DNA of 64,000 nucleotides from NCBI RefSeq assembly GCF_015453285.1, contig NZ_JADLZT010000006.1:248001-312000 (forward strand), given 5' to 3'. Positions 22,136 through 34,052 of this stretch are shown piece after piece. Each line of letters starts with the position of its first letter. Positions within the stretch are counted from its first letter, which is position 1. This DNA is from Lysobacter niastensis (GTDB lineage: Bacteria > Pseudomonadota > Gammaproteobacteria > Xanthomonadales > Xanthomonadaceae). The position numbers and the translations under genes were made by a program. The notes beneath the pieces were generated by a model. That model ran no database searches, was not told the DNA's origin, and saw nothing but the letters and a program-made list of their open reading frames with translations.

Positions 22136-22336
22136 ATGCATAGGTTTGATCTGTCTCCGTTTGAGCGCGCTGCGCTCGACGTGCTCCTGAGCCGTAAGCC
22201 CCTGTTCAAATGGGAGCGGGAAGCCTTCACCGACGGCATAAAGCAGAGCTTAGAGAAGAAGGGATTGATCGCGCGGGACGGGGAACAGTGGCAGGTCACG
22301 GAAGTCGTGCGCGTGCGACCCTTGCTCCAACGCTAA
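22136..22336 (+). CDS. Small hypothetical protein, winged-helix-like
   Basis: A 66-residue protein (FDLSPFERAALDVLLSRKPLFKWEREAFTDGIKQSLEKKGLIARDGEQWQVTEVVR). The helix-helix-wing order and the KKGLIARDGEQWQVT hairpin resemble a small winged-helix unit, but no family is assigned. ATG start at 22136. Confidence 0.5.
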   Translation: MHRFDLSPFERAALDVLLSRKPLFKWEREAFTDGIKQSLEKKGLIARDGEQWQVTEVVRVRPLLQR

Positions 22337-22427
22337 ACGCGCAATCACACAGTGGCGTCGCGGGTCCGAGTGACTGGTATTTTGGGCATCAAGGCTTTTT
22401 GCGGATCGAAAAGACCGTCAGATAGTC

Positions 22428-22943
22428 TCACCACATCCGCCGAAGCACGTCGTCGCGGCGGACGAACTGGTGCCACAGTGCCGCGAGAGAGTGCAGTGCA
22501 ATCACGGCGTAAAACACGTTACCGACGGTTTCGTGCAAGTCCTCCAGCGTCTCAGACCACGCTTCGCCCAGCACGAAGAGCGGCCGGAGCTGCCACCCAG
22601 TGAGCGGCACGGGCAGTACCTCGCCTTCCGCCCATACCATCAGCACGCCGAGCAATGGTTGAACTACCAGGAACAGCAGCAACGCCACTTGCACCAACCG
22701 CGCGGACCATGTCGCGAAAGGCGAGGTGAGCACGGGTGCGCGGTTCGCGGCGAACCGCGCCAGTAGTCGTGGAACGAACACCAGCAGCAGCGCTAGGCCA
22801 GCAAGGATGTGCCACTGGCCACCACTGCTTCTAGGGTCTTCGGCCGATTCGGCAGTGGCGTAGGCGATTATTACCAGTACGACGCTGAGCCAGTGGATCC
22901 AGCGGACCGGGCGGGGATAACGGAACGGCAGGGGCATGGCCAT
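22428..22943 (-). CDS. Cytochrome b561 family protein
   Basis: A 171-residue four-helix membrane haem protein, from the ATG at 22943. The helices carry conserved His residues: RWIHWLSV (helix 1), QWHILAGLALL (helix 2), LEDLHETVGNVFYAVIALHSLAALWHQFV (helices 3-4). These are the axial haem ligands of diheme b561 proteins, which pass electrons between quinol and periplasmic acceptors or superoxide. A perfect FNR-type box at 22996-23009 lies 60 nt upstream, linking it to the stress block. Confidence 0.9.
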   Translation of the reverse strand: MAMPLPFRYPRPVRWIHWLSVVLVIIAYATAESAEDPRSSGGQWHILAGLALLLVFVPRLLARFAANRAPVLTSPFATWSARLVQVALLLFLVVQPLLGVLMVWAEGEVLPVPLTGWQLRPLFVLGEAWSETLEDLHETVGNVFYAVIALHSLAALWHQFVRRDDVLRRMW

Positions 22944-22995
22944 GCGGGATCTCCGACGCGACGAATGCAGCTTGGGCCGGTCGCTCTGCGTTGCG

Positions 22996-23009
22996 TTGAT
23001 CCAAATCAA
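22996..23009. promoter_or_regulatory. FNR/Anr-type box upstream of cytochrome b561
   Basis: TTGATCCAAATCAA, a perfect palindromic match to TTGAT-N4-ATCAA. Its centre is 60 nt from the minus-strand ATG at 22943. Confidence 0.82.
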
Positions 23010-23328
23010 CTTGGCGATGCGTGCGGATGATGAGCTGCCGTTCTGCGGGGCGCATAGCCGGGGGATGACTGCTCCTGGCTTTCATAGGCGAATAAGCCGA
23101 ACCGCAACCGGAATGCGAGCGCAAGAAAGGTGCATTGGGGCAGCAGCTGCAGCGCTAGAAGCACGCGCCCGCCCGCCCCGCTGGCCGCGTGACCCGCTCT
23201 GCGGTGACCTGGCCCGGCACGTGATCCCACCCGGGCCGGTCGTGCTCAAAGCCTGAGTTTCGACCCGGTACGACTTCGTCGCAGCTACTACCAGCCCGAC
23301 AAACAGGCGTGCCTATCCGGTCAGTTAG

Positions 23329-23342
23329 TTGATCAAGATCAG
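23329..23342. promoter_or_regulatory. FNR/Anr-type box upstream of the DUF4377 lipoprotein
   Basis: TTGATCAAGATCAG, one mismatch in the second half-site. Its centre is 76 nt upstream of the ATG at 23411. Confidence 0.65.
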
Positions 23343-23410
23343 AACGCCGGCCGGCCGTGGAGTTATGGTAGTCATCCTCGATGATCCGGCCGTGCTTTGG
23401 AGACTTGGCC

Positions 23411-23737
23411 ATGAAGAAACGGTGTGCATGGGTTGTGGCAGCGATCGGCTTGACCAGCTGCTCCCAGATCCTCCTCGACGATGCCACCGTCGTCAGGACG
23501 ATTCACGTCGCGTCGGTGAAGGCGGCCTGTCCCCATGACCCGACCCGCGAGTGCTATCAGATCAGTGACGGGGCAGGGGCGTGGCAGACCGTCGACGCAC
23601 AAATTGCCGGGTTCAACTATGCGCCTGGGACCGAGTACGTCATCGAGGTGTCCGAACCCAGCGTTTCGCCGCAGACGTCAACGGAGCCACCGCGGTGGGA
23701 GCTGATGCGGGTAATCGACGAAAAGCCGAGCCGATGA
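23411..23737 (+). CDS. DUF4377-like lipoprotein
   Basis: A 108-residue protein with a lipoprotein signal (MKKRCAWVVAAIGLTSCS; the lipobox Cys follows LTS at residue 17). The mature part matches the small DUF4377 beta domain, with CYQISDGAGAWQTVDAQIAGFNYAPGTEYVIEVSE. It is probably anchored to a periplasm-facing membrane leaflet. Its stop overlaps the next start (ATGA), so they form an operon with the zinc-ribbon gene, under the box at 23329. Confidence 0.8.
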   Translation: MKKRCAWVVAAIGLTSCSQILLDDATVVRTIHVASVKAACPHDPTRECYQISDGAGAWQTVDAQIAGFNYAPGTEYVIEVSEPSVSPQTSTEPPRWELMRVIDEKPSR

Positions 23738-24024
23738 CTCTCCAAGGGATTAAATGCCCGCACTGCTGCGGCCGTGCTGTCACGCGTCCGCGGAAGCTCC
23801 TCCTGGGCCCGGGCTTCGTCACGTCATGCAGATCGTGCGGCAAGAGGGTAACTACCGGAGCAAGGTCGCTGTATGCATTAGGTCCCGCACTCCTCGGCCT
23901 AATCCTGGCCGATACGATATCCACGCCCGGCTCGGCCACGGGCCTGATCCTGATGGCCGCCGGATGGATGCTTGCCATATTTATTTACGTGTGCCTGCTG
24001 CCACTTCTTCCAGGCGAGGCCTGA
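23734..24024 (+). CDS. Small zinc-ribbon membrane protein, hypothetical
   Basis: A 96-residue protein. Residues 8-36 carry two CxxC pairs (CPHC, CRSC), a zinc-ribbon pattern. Two hydrophobic helices follow (about residues 47-64 and 68-92). It overlaps the lipoprotein stop by 4 nt. No named family is assigned. Confidence 0.65.
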   Translation: MTLQGIKCPHCCGRAVTRPRKLLLGPGFVTSCRSCGKRVTTGARSLYALGPALLGLILADTISTPGSATGLILMAAGWMLAIFIYVCLLPLLPGEA

Positions 24025-24171
24025 CAGCAGTCCAATCCCGAGAGTCGCGTGTGCGCCAAACGCCCCACCCATTGCGCAACGACACCCCGCGCCCACGGGC
24101 GGCTTGCCAGCATTTGACTCAATCCCCATCAGAGCCAAGCCGGGCAGCCGATGCTTGGTAGGCCCCGTTTC

Positions 24172-24185
24172 TTGATGCAGGTCAA
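24172..24185. promoter_or_regulatory. FNR/Anr-type box upstream of usp-1
   Basis: TTGATGCAGGTCAA, matching TTGAY-N4-RTCAA. Its centre is 67 nt upstream of the ATG at 24245. Confidence 0.75.
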
Positions 24186-24244
24186 CAGGCCTCGGCCAGG
24201 AAGGCGCCTAATCCGGTCGTCTGCAGCGCCGCGGAGCTTCCGCC

Positions 24245-25093
24245 ATGATCAAGGACCTCATCCTCCCCCTTACGGCCACACAGGGCGATTCGAATGCGAT
24301 CGAAGCAGCGCTGGCGCTGGCCACGATGGCCCAAACGCACCTGGTGGTGCTGGACACGGTCTACATGCCGGCACCGATCCCCGGGGCGTGGAGTGTCGCA
24401 CCGGACGCGAGCTCGATGCAGCAGGTCTACACGGAGGTTCGCGCCATGGCCGAAGCCCAGGCCGCTCGGCTCCGCGACCGTCTGGGGCGCGAGGCGGTGT
24501 CCTCCGAAGTCCGGCTGGCCGAGACCGTGGTGGGTGGACCCCGGCATGTCGCGGCGCTGCACGCGCGCTACGCCGACCTGGCGGTGCTCACATCGGCGGG
24601 AGACAACGCCGGCGAGCGCTCAGCCGTGAGTGCGATCTTCAGTGGATTGCTGTTCGAGTCGGGGCGGCCGGTGATGATCGTGCCTCCAAAATGCACGGGT
24701 TCGTTCCCAGCGCGGCACGTGGTGGTGGCGTGGCGTCCGACGCGCGAAGCCACCCGCGCCGTGCACGACGCCATGCCGTGGCTCCAAATGGCAGATTCAG
24801 TCGATGTCCTGGAGGTCGAGCCCGACCCGGATCAGCGCAGCGACGACGGCGCGCTGCCCGGCGCCGACATCGCGACCCATCTGGCACGCCACGGCATCAA
24901 GGTCCGGGTGGTGATACACCAACAGCGCAACGAGTCCGTTTCCACCGCGTTATTGCGGCACTGCGAACAATCAAACGCCACGCTTCTGGTGGCCGGCGGA
25001 TACGGACATTCACGCTTCCGCGAGTGGGTGCTCGGCGGCACGACTCGGGAGTTGCTGCAGTTCGCGCATCTACCGGTGCTGTTCTCGCATTGA
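24245..25093 (+). CDS. Tandem-domain universal stress protein
   Basis: A 282-residue UspA-family protein made of two domains (about 1-145 and 150-282). The first begins IKDLILPLTATQGDSNAIEAALALA; the second has VVVAWRPTREATRAVHDAMPWL and ends with VAGGYGHSRFREWVLGGTTRELL, the ATP-binding loop with a Gly where many Usp proteins have Ser. Proteins of this type support survival under anoxia and starvation. It is monocistronic under the box at 24172. Two further tandem Usp genes lie at 25888 and 43508. Confidence 0.9.
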   Translation: MIKDLILPLTATQGDSNAIEAALALATMAQTHLVVLDTVYMPAPIPGAWSVAPDASSMQQVYTEVRAMAEAQAARLRDRLGREAVSSEVRLAETVVGGPRHVAALHARYADLAVLTSAGDNAGERSAVSAIFSGLLFESGRPVMIVPPKCTGSFPARHVVVAWRPTREATRAVHDAMPWLQMADSVDVLEVEPDPDQRSDDGALPGADIATHLARHGIKVRVVIHQQRNESVSTALLRHCEQSNATLLVAGGYGHSRFREWVLGGTTRELLQFAHLPVLFSH

Positions 25094-25162
25094 TCCGACT
25101 CAACAGCGTCGCCAGAACAGCCGGAGGTTCGCCGTCAAAGCATGCTGCAGAGTTTATGGTTG

Positions 25163-25729
25163 TCAGGAGTTGCCTTGCAGATCCAGCTCGTGGATGACCT
25201 GCCCGGCGTCGCCGGGATCCTCCCGGCGTAGGAAGCCGAGATAGGACGCCAAATCGCGCATCGCGATGTTGTCGGCGGCGTCGATCGACGTCAGGCAACG
25301 GATGCCGCGGCCACGGGCGACCTCGATCAGATGTTTCATCAGCACCGTTCCCAAGCCCCGGTTCTGCCAATGATCATCCACGGTCACGGCGCATTCGCCG
25401 TACAACCCCTGAGGGTCCGTTGCGTAGCGGCTGGTGCCGACTATCTTCTCAACGCCGTCTTCCTGCACGACCGCGGCGAAGGCGACCTGATGCACGTAGT
25501 CGATGGCCGTCAGCTGCCGGATCAACACATCGCTTGGGTGGCTGACTTGACCTAAAAAGCGGAAGCGACGCGCCTGAGGAGAGAGGCCCAATATGAATTG
25601 GCGCTCGCGAGCGGCATCGTCCGCGGTGATTGGCCGGATTGATACCTGACTGCGATCACGCAGCGTTTCGGTCCACTGCGGGTATTCAGGACCAACGCCG
25701 TCACCGGTGATGGGAACCGTGGTGTTCAT
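25163..25729 (-). CDS. GNAT family N-acetyltransferase
   Basis: A 188-residue acetyltransferase. The acetyl-CoA site is in VTVDDHWQNRGLGTVLMKHLIEVARGRGI (Q/RxxGxG/A-like QNRGLG). The N-terminal RPITADDAARERQFILGLSPQARRFRF resembles GNAT domains linked to protein-lysine acetylation. An AGGAGA site precedes the ATG at 25729. The FNR-type box at 25784-25797 is 62 nt upstream and shared divergently with usp-2. The acetyl acceptor is unknown. Confidence 0.9.
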   Translation of the reverse strand: MNTTVPITGDGVGPEYPQWTETLRDRSQVSIRPITADDAARERQFILGLSPQARRFRFLGQVSHPSDVLIRQLTAIDYVHQVAFAAVVQEDGVEKIVGTSRYATDPQGLYGECAVTVDDHWQNRGLGTVLMKHLIEVARGRGIRCLTSIDAADNIAMRDLASYLGFLRREDPGDAGQVIHELDLQGNS

Positions 25730-25783
25730 CGGAAATCTCCTCTTGCGTGCAGAGGCAGGCTAGGCAAGCGGCGGACACCTGGT

Positions 25784-25797
25784 TTGATCTGGATCAA
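25784..25797. promoter_or_regulatory. FNR/Anr-type box upstream of the GNAT gene
   Basis: TTGATCTGGATCAA, a perfect palindromic match. Its centre is 62 nt from the minus-strand ATG at 25729. Confidence 0.82.
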
Positions 25798-25815
25798 CAT
25801 TCGCCCAAGGCAGGC

Positions 25816-25829
25816 CTGACGCAGGTCAA
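25816..25829. promoter_or_regulatory. FNR/Anr-type box upstream of usp-2
   Basis: CTGACGCAGGTCAA, one mismatch (C for T at position 1). Its centre is 66 nt upstream of the ATG at 25888 and 32 nt from the neighbouring box. Confidence 0.65.
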
Positions 25830-25887
25830 TTCCCGGGGTCGCGCAGGCGCCAGACTCTGATCTGGGAGTTCATACCGAGAGTGCACT

Positions 25888-26709
25888 ATGTACAAGGACA
25901 TCCTAGTCCCGGTCGTGCTCGGGGACATTCACGAGCCGGCCATCTGCGCCGCGTGTTCGATCGCGGCGAGGTTCGATGCCCGCCTCGTCGCATTGGCCGG
26001 CGTCAGCATCATTGCGCCCAGCCTGGAGACATGGAAGTACTATCCGGCCAGCGTTTATCCCACCATGCACCAGAGCGCCGAGGCCACGACGCAGGCGTTG
26101 GCCGAGGCCGTGGCTCGACGCCTGGCGAAGGAACCCGTGGTCACCGAGGTTCGCAAATCCGAACTGTTCTGGCTGACCCCGGCCGAGCTGTCTGCGCTGC
26201 ACGCCCGCTACGCTGACCTGGTGGTGCTCGGCGTGGATCGCAAGATGGCCGACGCCGATGCCAGGTTGTTGGGCGGGCTGCTGGCCGGCGGCGGGCGTCC
26301 CGTGCTGCTGGTGCCTCCTCAGACGCCCGAAGTAGCGGCTTACGAGCGCATCGTGATTGCCTGGAAGTCGACTCCGGAAGCCTCGCGGGCCGTGCACGAT
26401 GCGTTGCCGCTGCTCCAAGCGGCCCGTTCGGTGGACCTGCTGACGGTGGGGCACGGGGCCGCGCCGCTGGATCATCTCGAGGTGAACATTGCTCCGCACC
26501 TGCAGCGGCATGGCGTGCAGGTCAATCTGGTAAGGCGTTCCGGAACGGGACCGGCGGCACAGGAGATCCTGGGACATGCCGGCGAAAGCAGGGCGGACCT
26601 GATCGTCGCCGGCGGCTATAGCCACTCGCGTGCGCTCGAGCAGGTGATCGGTGGCGTCACGCGCGGGCTGCTGCAACGGTCGCCGATTCCGGTGCTGTTT
26701 TCGCATTAG
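25888..26709 (+). CDS. Tandem-domain universal stress protein
   Basis: A 273-residue UspA-family protein, two domains. It starts YKDILVPVVLGDIHEPAICAACSIAARF; the second domain contains IVIAWKSTPEASRAVHDALPLLQAA and ends VAGGYSHSRALEQVIGGVTRGLLQ, where the ATP-loop pattern is partly altered (GGYSHS). The general architecture matches usp-1 and usp-3 and suggests duplication. It lies divergent to the GNAT gene with a box for each direction. Confidence 0.9.
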   Translation: MYKDILVPVVLGDIHEPAICAACSIAARFDARLVALAGVSIIAPSLETWKYYPASVYPTMHQSAEATTQALAEAVARRLAKEPVVTEVRKSELFWLTPAELSALHARYADLVVLGVDRKMADADARLLGGLLAGGGRPVLLVPPQTPEVAAYERIVIAWKSTPEASRAVHDALPLLQAARSVDLLTVGHGAAPLDHLEVNIAPHLQRHGVQVNLVRRSGTGPAAQEILGHAGESRADLIVAGGYSHSRALEQVIGGVTRGLLQRSPIPVLFSH

Positions 26710-26882
26710 CGCCCGGGTGCTCGGCGGAGCGACGGGGCAAAGTATGACAATGTCTTTCAATACGTGGACCCTGTTTCATGGCGTGAAATCACGGCCGACC
26801 ACGCGCACGTCGTCGCGCAGGTTGTCGCCAAGGCAGAGCACGCCCCTTGCAACTCCGCCGCGTCATCTTCGAAGCGACCGAT

Positions 26883-29696
<2,814 letters not shown>

Positions 29697-29761
29697 GGAC
29701 AGGGCGGCCTGCAGGCGCGGCAAGACACCGCACCAGCATGGAGCCACATCGGGGTACGGGA

Positions 29762-29775
29762 TTGACGTGGATCAA
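29762..29775. promoter_or_regulatory. FNR/Anr-type box upstream of the acyl ligase/acyltransferase
   Basis: TTGACGTGGATCAA, matching TTGAY-N4-RTCAA. Its centre is 73 nt from the minus-strand ATG at 29696. Confidence 0.75.
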
Positions 29776-29828
29776 TACCCACGCTGAGATTCAGAAACAC
29801 GCCTTCCGGCGCGCGCGGGCGAAGCCCC

Positions 29829-32420
29829 TCATCTGAATCTCACCAGGTGCAGCAGCGCGACCATGGTCAGCGGCAGAGCCAACGCCGCCAGCCACAAGCC
29901 CCACGGTGGTGCCGAAAAACCAAACCAGGACGATGGGCCGGCCAGGCGGGTGACGGCGACGAGGATCACCATCGCCAACGTCGCCACCGTGATGAATGCG
30001 GGGTTGCGTGCGCGCAATGTGGCCCAGACCGTCTCGCCCGTGCGGTAAAGGACGACCAGCCCGAGATTGCCGATCACAAGCGCGGTGAAGGCCAGCGCTC
30101 CCAGTTGCGGATCGGTCAGTCCCTGCCGTGCCCCCAGGGAATAGATGATAACGACCGCCGCGAACATCAGCAGGCCGTGAGACAGACTGCCAAGCAGACC
30201 ACGGAGGCCGAGCATGGGTTCCTTCAGAGACCGCGGCGGTCGCCGCATGATGTCTGCGGATGCGGGTTCGCGCTCGAAGACCAGCGAACAGACGGGGTCG
30301 ATGATCAGTTGCAGAAAGACCAAGTGCAACGGCAGCAGGATCAAGGGACTGCCAACAAGCAGAGGCAGCAACGCCAGGCCCGTGATCGGCACGTGCACGG
30401 CCATGATGTAGCGCGCTGCCCGTCGTATGTTGTCGTAGATGGTGCGGCCGAGCCTGATCGCGCGAACCACCGTAACGAAGTCGTCGTCGAGCAGCACAAT
30501 CGAAGAGGCTTCGCGTGCGACGTCGGTGCCGCGCCCCCCCATCGCAACGCCGATGTGGGCCGCCATCAATGCGGGAGCGTCGTTGACACCGTCGCCGGTC
30601 ATCGCGACCACGCGGCCGGCGCGTTTGATGGCATCCACCAGGCGCAGCTTGTGCTCAGGTCGCACGCGCGCGAATACCCGGGTGTGCTGCAATCGCTGCG
30701 AAAGTTCCTGTGCATCCATCGCATCGATCTCCACTCCGAGCATCACTTTCGGATCCGGATCTATGCCGGCCTCTATCGCGATGGCGCGTGCGGTCTCGAC
30801 GTGATCGCCGGTCAACATGATGATGTCGACGCCTGCGGCGCGGGCCTCGGCAACCGCGTGGCCCACGCCTGGGCGCAGGGGGTCGGCGAAGCCGACGAGC
30901 CCCCGCCAGGCGAAGTGGATATCGCGGATCGAAGCGGGCAGTTCGTGGGAGTTCGCGCTGGCATCCACGGGCCACATCGCCGAGGCCACCGCCAGCACGC
31001 GCAAGCCCTGACGGGCCATGGCGGTTACGTCAGTGAGCGCCGCGTCCCGTTGCTCCGGTGGCAGGCGGCACAGATCCGCCACGGTCTCCGGTGCGCCTTT
31101 GCAGGCGACGAACAGCGATTGTTCGTCAGGCTGCGACCATGCGTGAGCGACGGCGGAGCACTGGGAACTCAGCGGATACTCCCGCACATGGTGGGCATCG
31201 GAACTCGCATGCGACAGGCATGCCAGGTCGACCGCCTCGCGCAGCGCTACCTCCATCGGGTCGTACGAGGTTGCGCGGCTGGCCAGCCATGCAGTGGACA
31301 GTACGGTGCGCAGCGCATCCGAGGAAATGTCCGCCGGTTGCGCTCGTTTGCCGCCGGCGGCGACCGTCGCGACGACCATGTGGTTCAGGGTCAGCGTGCC
31401 GGTCTTGTCGGTGCACAGCACGCCAGTGGCGCCCAAGGCCTCGATCGCGGGAATCCGCCTTACCAGAGCATGGTGCCGGGCCATTCGCCAGGCGCCGAGC
31501 GCGAGGAACACGGTCAGCACCACCGGGAACTCTTCGGGAATGGTGGCGATCGCCAGCGTGATGCCCGCCAATAACGCGTTCAGCCATTCGCCTCGCAGCG
31601 TGACGTAAAGCCCCGTCATCAGCGCGCAGGCGGCGATGCTCAACAGCGTGAACAGCATGACCACTCGCCGGATCTCGCGTTGCAGCGGAGTCCGTTCGAT
31701 GCGAATCGCCTGCAGGGTGACGCCGATGCGGCCGATTGTGGTGCCGGCGCCCGTCGCGGACACCACCGCACTGCCGTGTCCACGCACGACCAGGGTGCTT
31801 GCGCGCAGCATGTGCTCGTCGTCTGCGGCGTCCGCATGGCGCCTGACCGGGATTGATTCCCCGGTAAGCAGTGATTCGTCGACATGAAGGTCGGTCGCCT
31901 CGATCAGCCTGGCATCCGCCGGAACGCGGTCGCCCTCGGCCACCAGGATGAGGTCGCCAACGACCACTTCTCGGGCGGCCAGAACGTGGATCGTGCCATC
32001 GCGTATCACTCGCGCGCGCGGACTGCTGAAGTCGCGCAGTGCCTGCAGGGCGTGTTCGGATTTCTGCTCCTGGTACAGGGTCAAGGCAATCACCACCAGC
32101 ACCGACACGCCCAGCAGCGCCGCTTCGCCCGGATCGCCCAGCAGCAGGTAGATAGCCGTTGCCGCCAGCAACAGCACCAGCATCGGTTCGCGGATGATGT
32201 GCAGGGCGATGACCCAGCCGCGCCGCCTTTCCGCCTCAGGCAGCAGGTTCGGCCCATCTTGGCGCAGGCGTTCGGCGGCTTCGCGGCGGCTCAGCCCGCG
32301 AAACGGCCCGGCGGCAATATTCGGGCCATTGACGACTGGCGGCTCGGAGGGGGCAGGGCGCGTGTGGCTCACAGCGGATGATCCAATCGCGTACCTCAGG
32401 CTGGGCAGCGCTGCCTGCAC
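29829..32420 (-). CDS. P-type cation-transporting ATPase (P2-like)
   Basis: An 863-residue inner-membrane ATP-driven cation pump. The start is a GTG at 32420; another GTG at 32372 would remove 16 residues. The phosphorylated Asp lies in CTDKTGTLT, and the hinge contains MTGDGVNDAPALM. Helix 4 has PEEFP, a variant of the PEGLP ion-binding motif. The later LIIDPVCSLVFEREPAS resembles P2A pumps, though the usual acidic ion ligands cannot be assigned. Candidate ions include Ca2+ or K+/Na+, but the substrate is unresolved. It is in an apparent operon 45 nt downstream of the MBL gene, with no box of its own. Confidence 0.9.
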   Translation of the reverse strand: MQAALPSLRYAIGSSAVSHTRPAPSEPPVVNGPNIAAGPFRGLSRREAAERLRQDGPNLLPEAERRRGWVIALHIIREPMLVLLLAATAIYLLLGDPGEAALLGVSVLVVIALTLYQEQKSEHALQALRDFSSPRARVIRDGTIHVLAAREVVVGDLILVAEGDRVPADARLIEATDLHVDESLLTGESIPVRRHADAADDEHMLRASTLVVRGHGSAVVSATGAGTTIGRIGVTLQAIRIERTPLQREIRRVVMLFTLLSIAACALMTGLYVTLRGEWLNALLAGITLAIATIPEEFPVVLTVFLALGAWRMARHHALVRRIPAIEALGATGVLCTDKTGTLTLNHMVVATVAAGGKRAQPADISSDALRTVLSTAWLASRATSYDPMEVALREAVDLACLSHASSDAHHVREYPLSSQCSAVAHAWSQPDEQSLFVACKGAPETVADLCRLPPEQRDAALTDVTAMARQGLRVLAVASAMWPVDASANSHELPASIRDIHFAWRGLVGFADPLRPGVGHAVAEARAAGVDIIMLTGDHVETARAIAIEAGIDPDPKVMLGVEIDAMDAQELSQRLQHTRVFARVRPEHKLRLVDAIKRAGRVVAMTGDGVNDAPALMAAHIGVAMGGRGTDVAREASSIVLLDDDFVTVVRAIRLGRTIYDNIRRAARYIMAVHVPITGLALLPLLVGSPLILLPLHLVFLQLIIDPVCSLVFEREPASADIMRRPPRSLKEPMLGLRGLLGSLSHGLLMFAAVVIIYSLGARQGLTDPQLGALAFTALVIGNLGLVVLYRTGETVWATLRARNPAFITVATLAMVILVAVTRLAGPSSWFGFSAPPWGLWLAALALPLTMVALLHLVRFR

Positions 32421-32465
32421 CTGCTTGTCCCTGGTCGGGGCGCTGGCGCTGGCATAAAAGGACGC

Positions 32466-33878
32466 CTACGCGACGACGTCGTGGGTGCGTTGCGCCTGGA
32501 GCGTGACCTTCTCCAGATACTCCGGCACATGCGCGGGCCATCCCAGCTCGCGCTTGATGCGCACACGCAAAGCATCGGCCGCATCGGGTTCGCCGTGGGT
32601 GATGAAGACGCCTCGCGGTAGATGCTCCGCCGTGTGCAGCCAGGCCAGAATCTCGTTGGCGTCCGCATGTGCCGAGGCCGTGGTTAGCTGGATCACCTGG
32701 GCATTGATGGCAACGTCCTGTCCGTAGATGCGCAGGGACCGCGCGCCACCGACGAGCGCGGCGCCGCGTGTTCCGCCTGCCTGGTATCCGCACAGCACGA
32801 TGGCGTTGCGGGGATCGGCGGAAAAAGCGATCAGGTGATGCAGGACCCGCCCCCCTGTCAGCATCCCGCTGGCGGAAACAATGATCATCGGGCCGCGGTG
32901 ACGATTGAGCGCCTTGGATTCTTCTGCGCTGTTGATGACGATCGTCATGCGCCGCATTGCGTCCAGGTCCTGCGATTCAAGTCGATGAAGACCGGAATGA
33001 CGGGCATACAGATCGCTCACGTCGGTCGCCATAGGGCTGTTCAGATAGACCGGCACGTCGGGCAGGCGATGATCTGCCTGCAGTTTTGCAATCACGTGCA
33101 GCAGCATCTGCGCGCGTCCTACCGCGAACGAGGGGATGATCGCAATCCCGCCACGTGCCAGAACGGGCGCGAGTACATGGTGCAGTTCCTGCTCCAGCGA
33201 GATCGCGGGATGCAGGCGGTTGCCATAGGTCGCCTCGGTCACTATCCAGTCGGTTTGCCCGAGCGGCCGCGGGGGTGGCATCACCGGGTCGTTGGGCCGA
33301 CCGAGGTCGCCGCTGAAGGTGATCCGCGTCCCGGCGAATTCCAGCGTCACCGCGGCGGCGCCGAGGATGTGGCCCTGCATGCGAAAGCGGGCCGTCATGC
33401 CCGGGACGGGTTCGAAGTCCTGTTCGAACTCCACCATCCGCATCAACTCGAGCGACCTTCGGGCGTCGTCCTCGGTATACAGCGGTCGCGCCGGGCTGTG
33501 CCTGGACGAGCCAACGCGGTGGGCGTATGTCGCTTCTTCCTCCAGCAGATGGCCGGAATCGGGCAGCAGGATTCGGCAGAGGCTGGCGGTGGCATGCGTG
33601 CACCAGACGCGTTTGTGGAACCCCTGCAACTCCAGGCGGGGAAGATATCCGCTGTGGTCCAGATGGGCATGGGTGAGGACCACGGCATCGAGACTCGCGG
33701 GATCCACTGGAAATGACGCCCAGTTCCGCAGCCGCAGCGTTTTGTATCCCTGGAAGAGACCGCAATCGACCAGCAGCCGATGCCCAGCGGCTTCGACCAG
33801 GTATCGCGACCCGGTCACGGTTCCGCAGGCCCCCAGGAACTGGAGATGGAAACGGGTCGAATCCGGCACTGCAGTCAT
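32466..33878 (-). CDS. MBL-fold RNA-processing enzyme (beta-CASP)
   Basis: A 470-residue protein from the ATG at 33878; the upstream extension to 34097 looks non-coding. The N-terminal metallo-beta-lactamase domain has HAHLDHSG, the double-zinc motif, and downstream His ligands. The beta-CASP insert is followed by the C-terminal RMMBL specificity part (SASGMLTGGRVLHHL; the terminal TTASAHADANEIL with catalytic His). Homologues are RNases or CPSF-like hydrolases; an RNA role is probable but the target is unknown. It starts an operon with the P-type ATPase, and a box at 33940-33953 is 69 nt upstream. Confidence 0.9.
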   Translation of the reverse strand: MTAVPDSTRFHLQFLGACGTVTGSRYLVEAAGHRLLVDCGLFQGYKTLRLRNWASFPVDPASLDAVVLTHAHLDHSGYLPRLELQGFHKRVWCTHATASLCRILLPDSGHLLEEEATYAHRVGSSRHSPARPLYTEDDARRSLELMRMVEFEQDFEPVPGMTARFRMQGHILGAAAVTLEFAGTRITFSGDLGRPNDPVMPPPRPLGQTDWIVTEATYGNRLHPAISLEQELHHVLAPVLARGGIAIIPSFAVGRAQMLLHVIAKLQADHRLPDVPVYLNSPMATDVSDLYARHSGLHRLESQDLDAMRRMTIVINSAEESKALNRHRGPMIIVSASGMLTGGRVLHHLIAFSADPRNAIVLCGYQAGGTRGAALVGGARSLRIYGQDVAINAQVIQLTTASAHADANEILAWLHTAEHLPRGVFITHGEPDAADALRVRIKRELGWPAHVPEYLEKVTLQAQRTHDVVA

Positions 33879-33939
33879 CGCTTGGGATATCCAATGGCAA
33901 CCGGGCGCCCGAAGCATGAATCCACTGCGGAACGACACG

Positions 33940-33953
33940 TTGATCTGGGTCAA
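33940..33953. promoter_or_regulatory. FNR/Anr-type box between MBL and UbiB genes
   Basis: TTGATCTGGGTCAA. Its centre is 69 nt from the minus-strand MBL start and 107 nt from the plus-strand UbiB start, so it may serve the MBL operon mainly, or both. Confidence 0.75.
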
Positions 33954-34052
33954 CAGGGAGCGTCGCGCCGCGGGCAGTCTCCAAAGACCTGCCGCGGTCG
34001 CCGTTCGCGTTGCATCGAAGCGAATGCCCCCTTGCACGAGGGATCCCCAGCC

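Noticed and set aside
29847-31574. 575-residue plus frame opposite the P-type ATPase
   Set aside because: It has no motif and mirrors the coding bias of the minus-strand pump.
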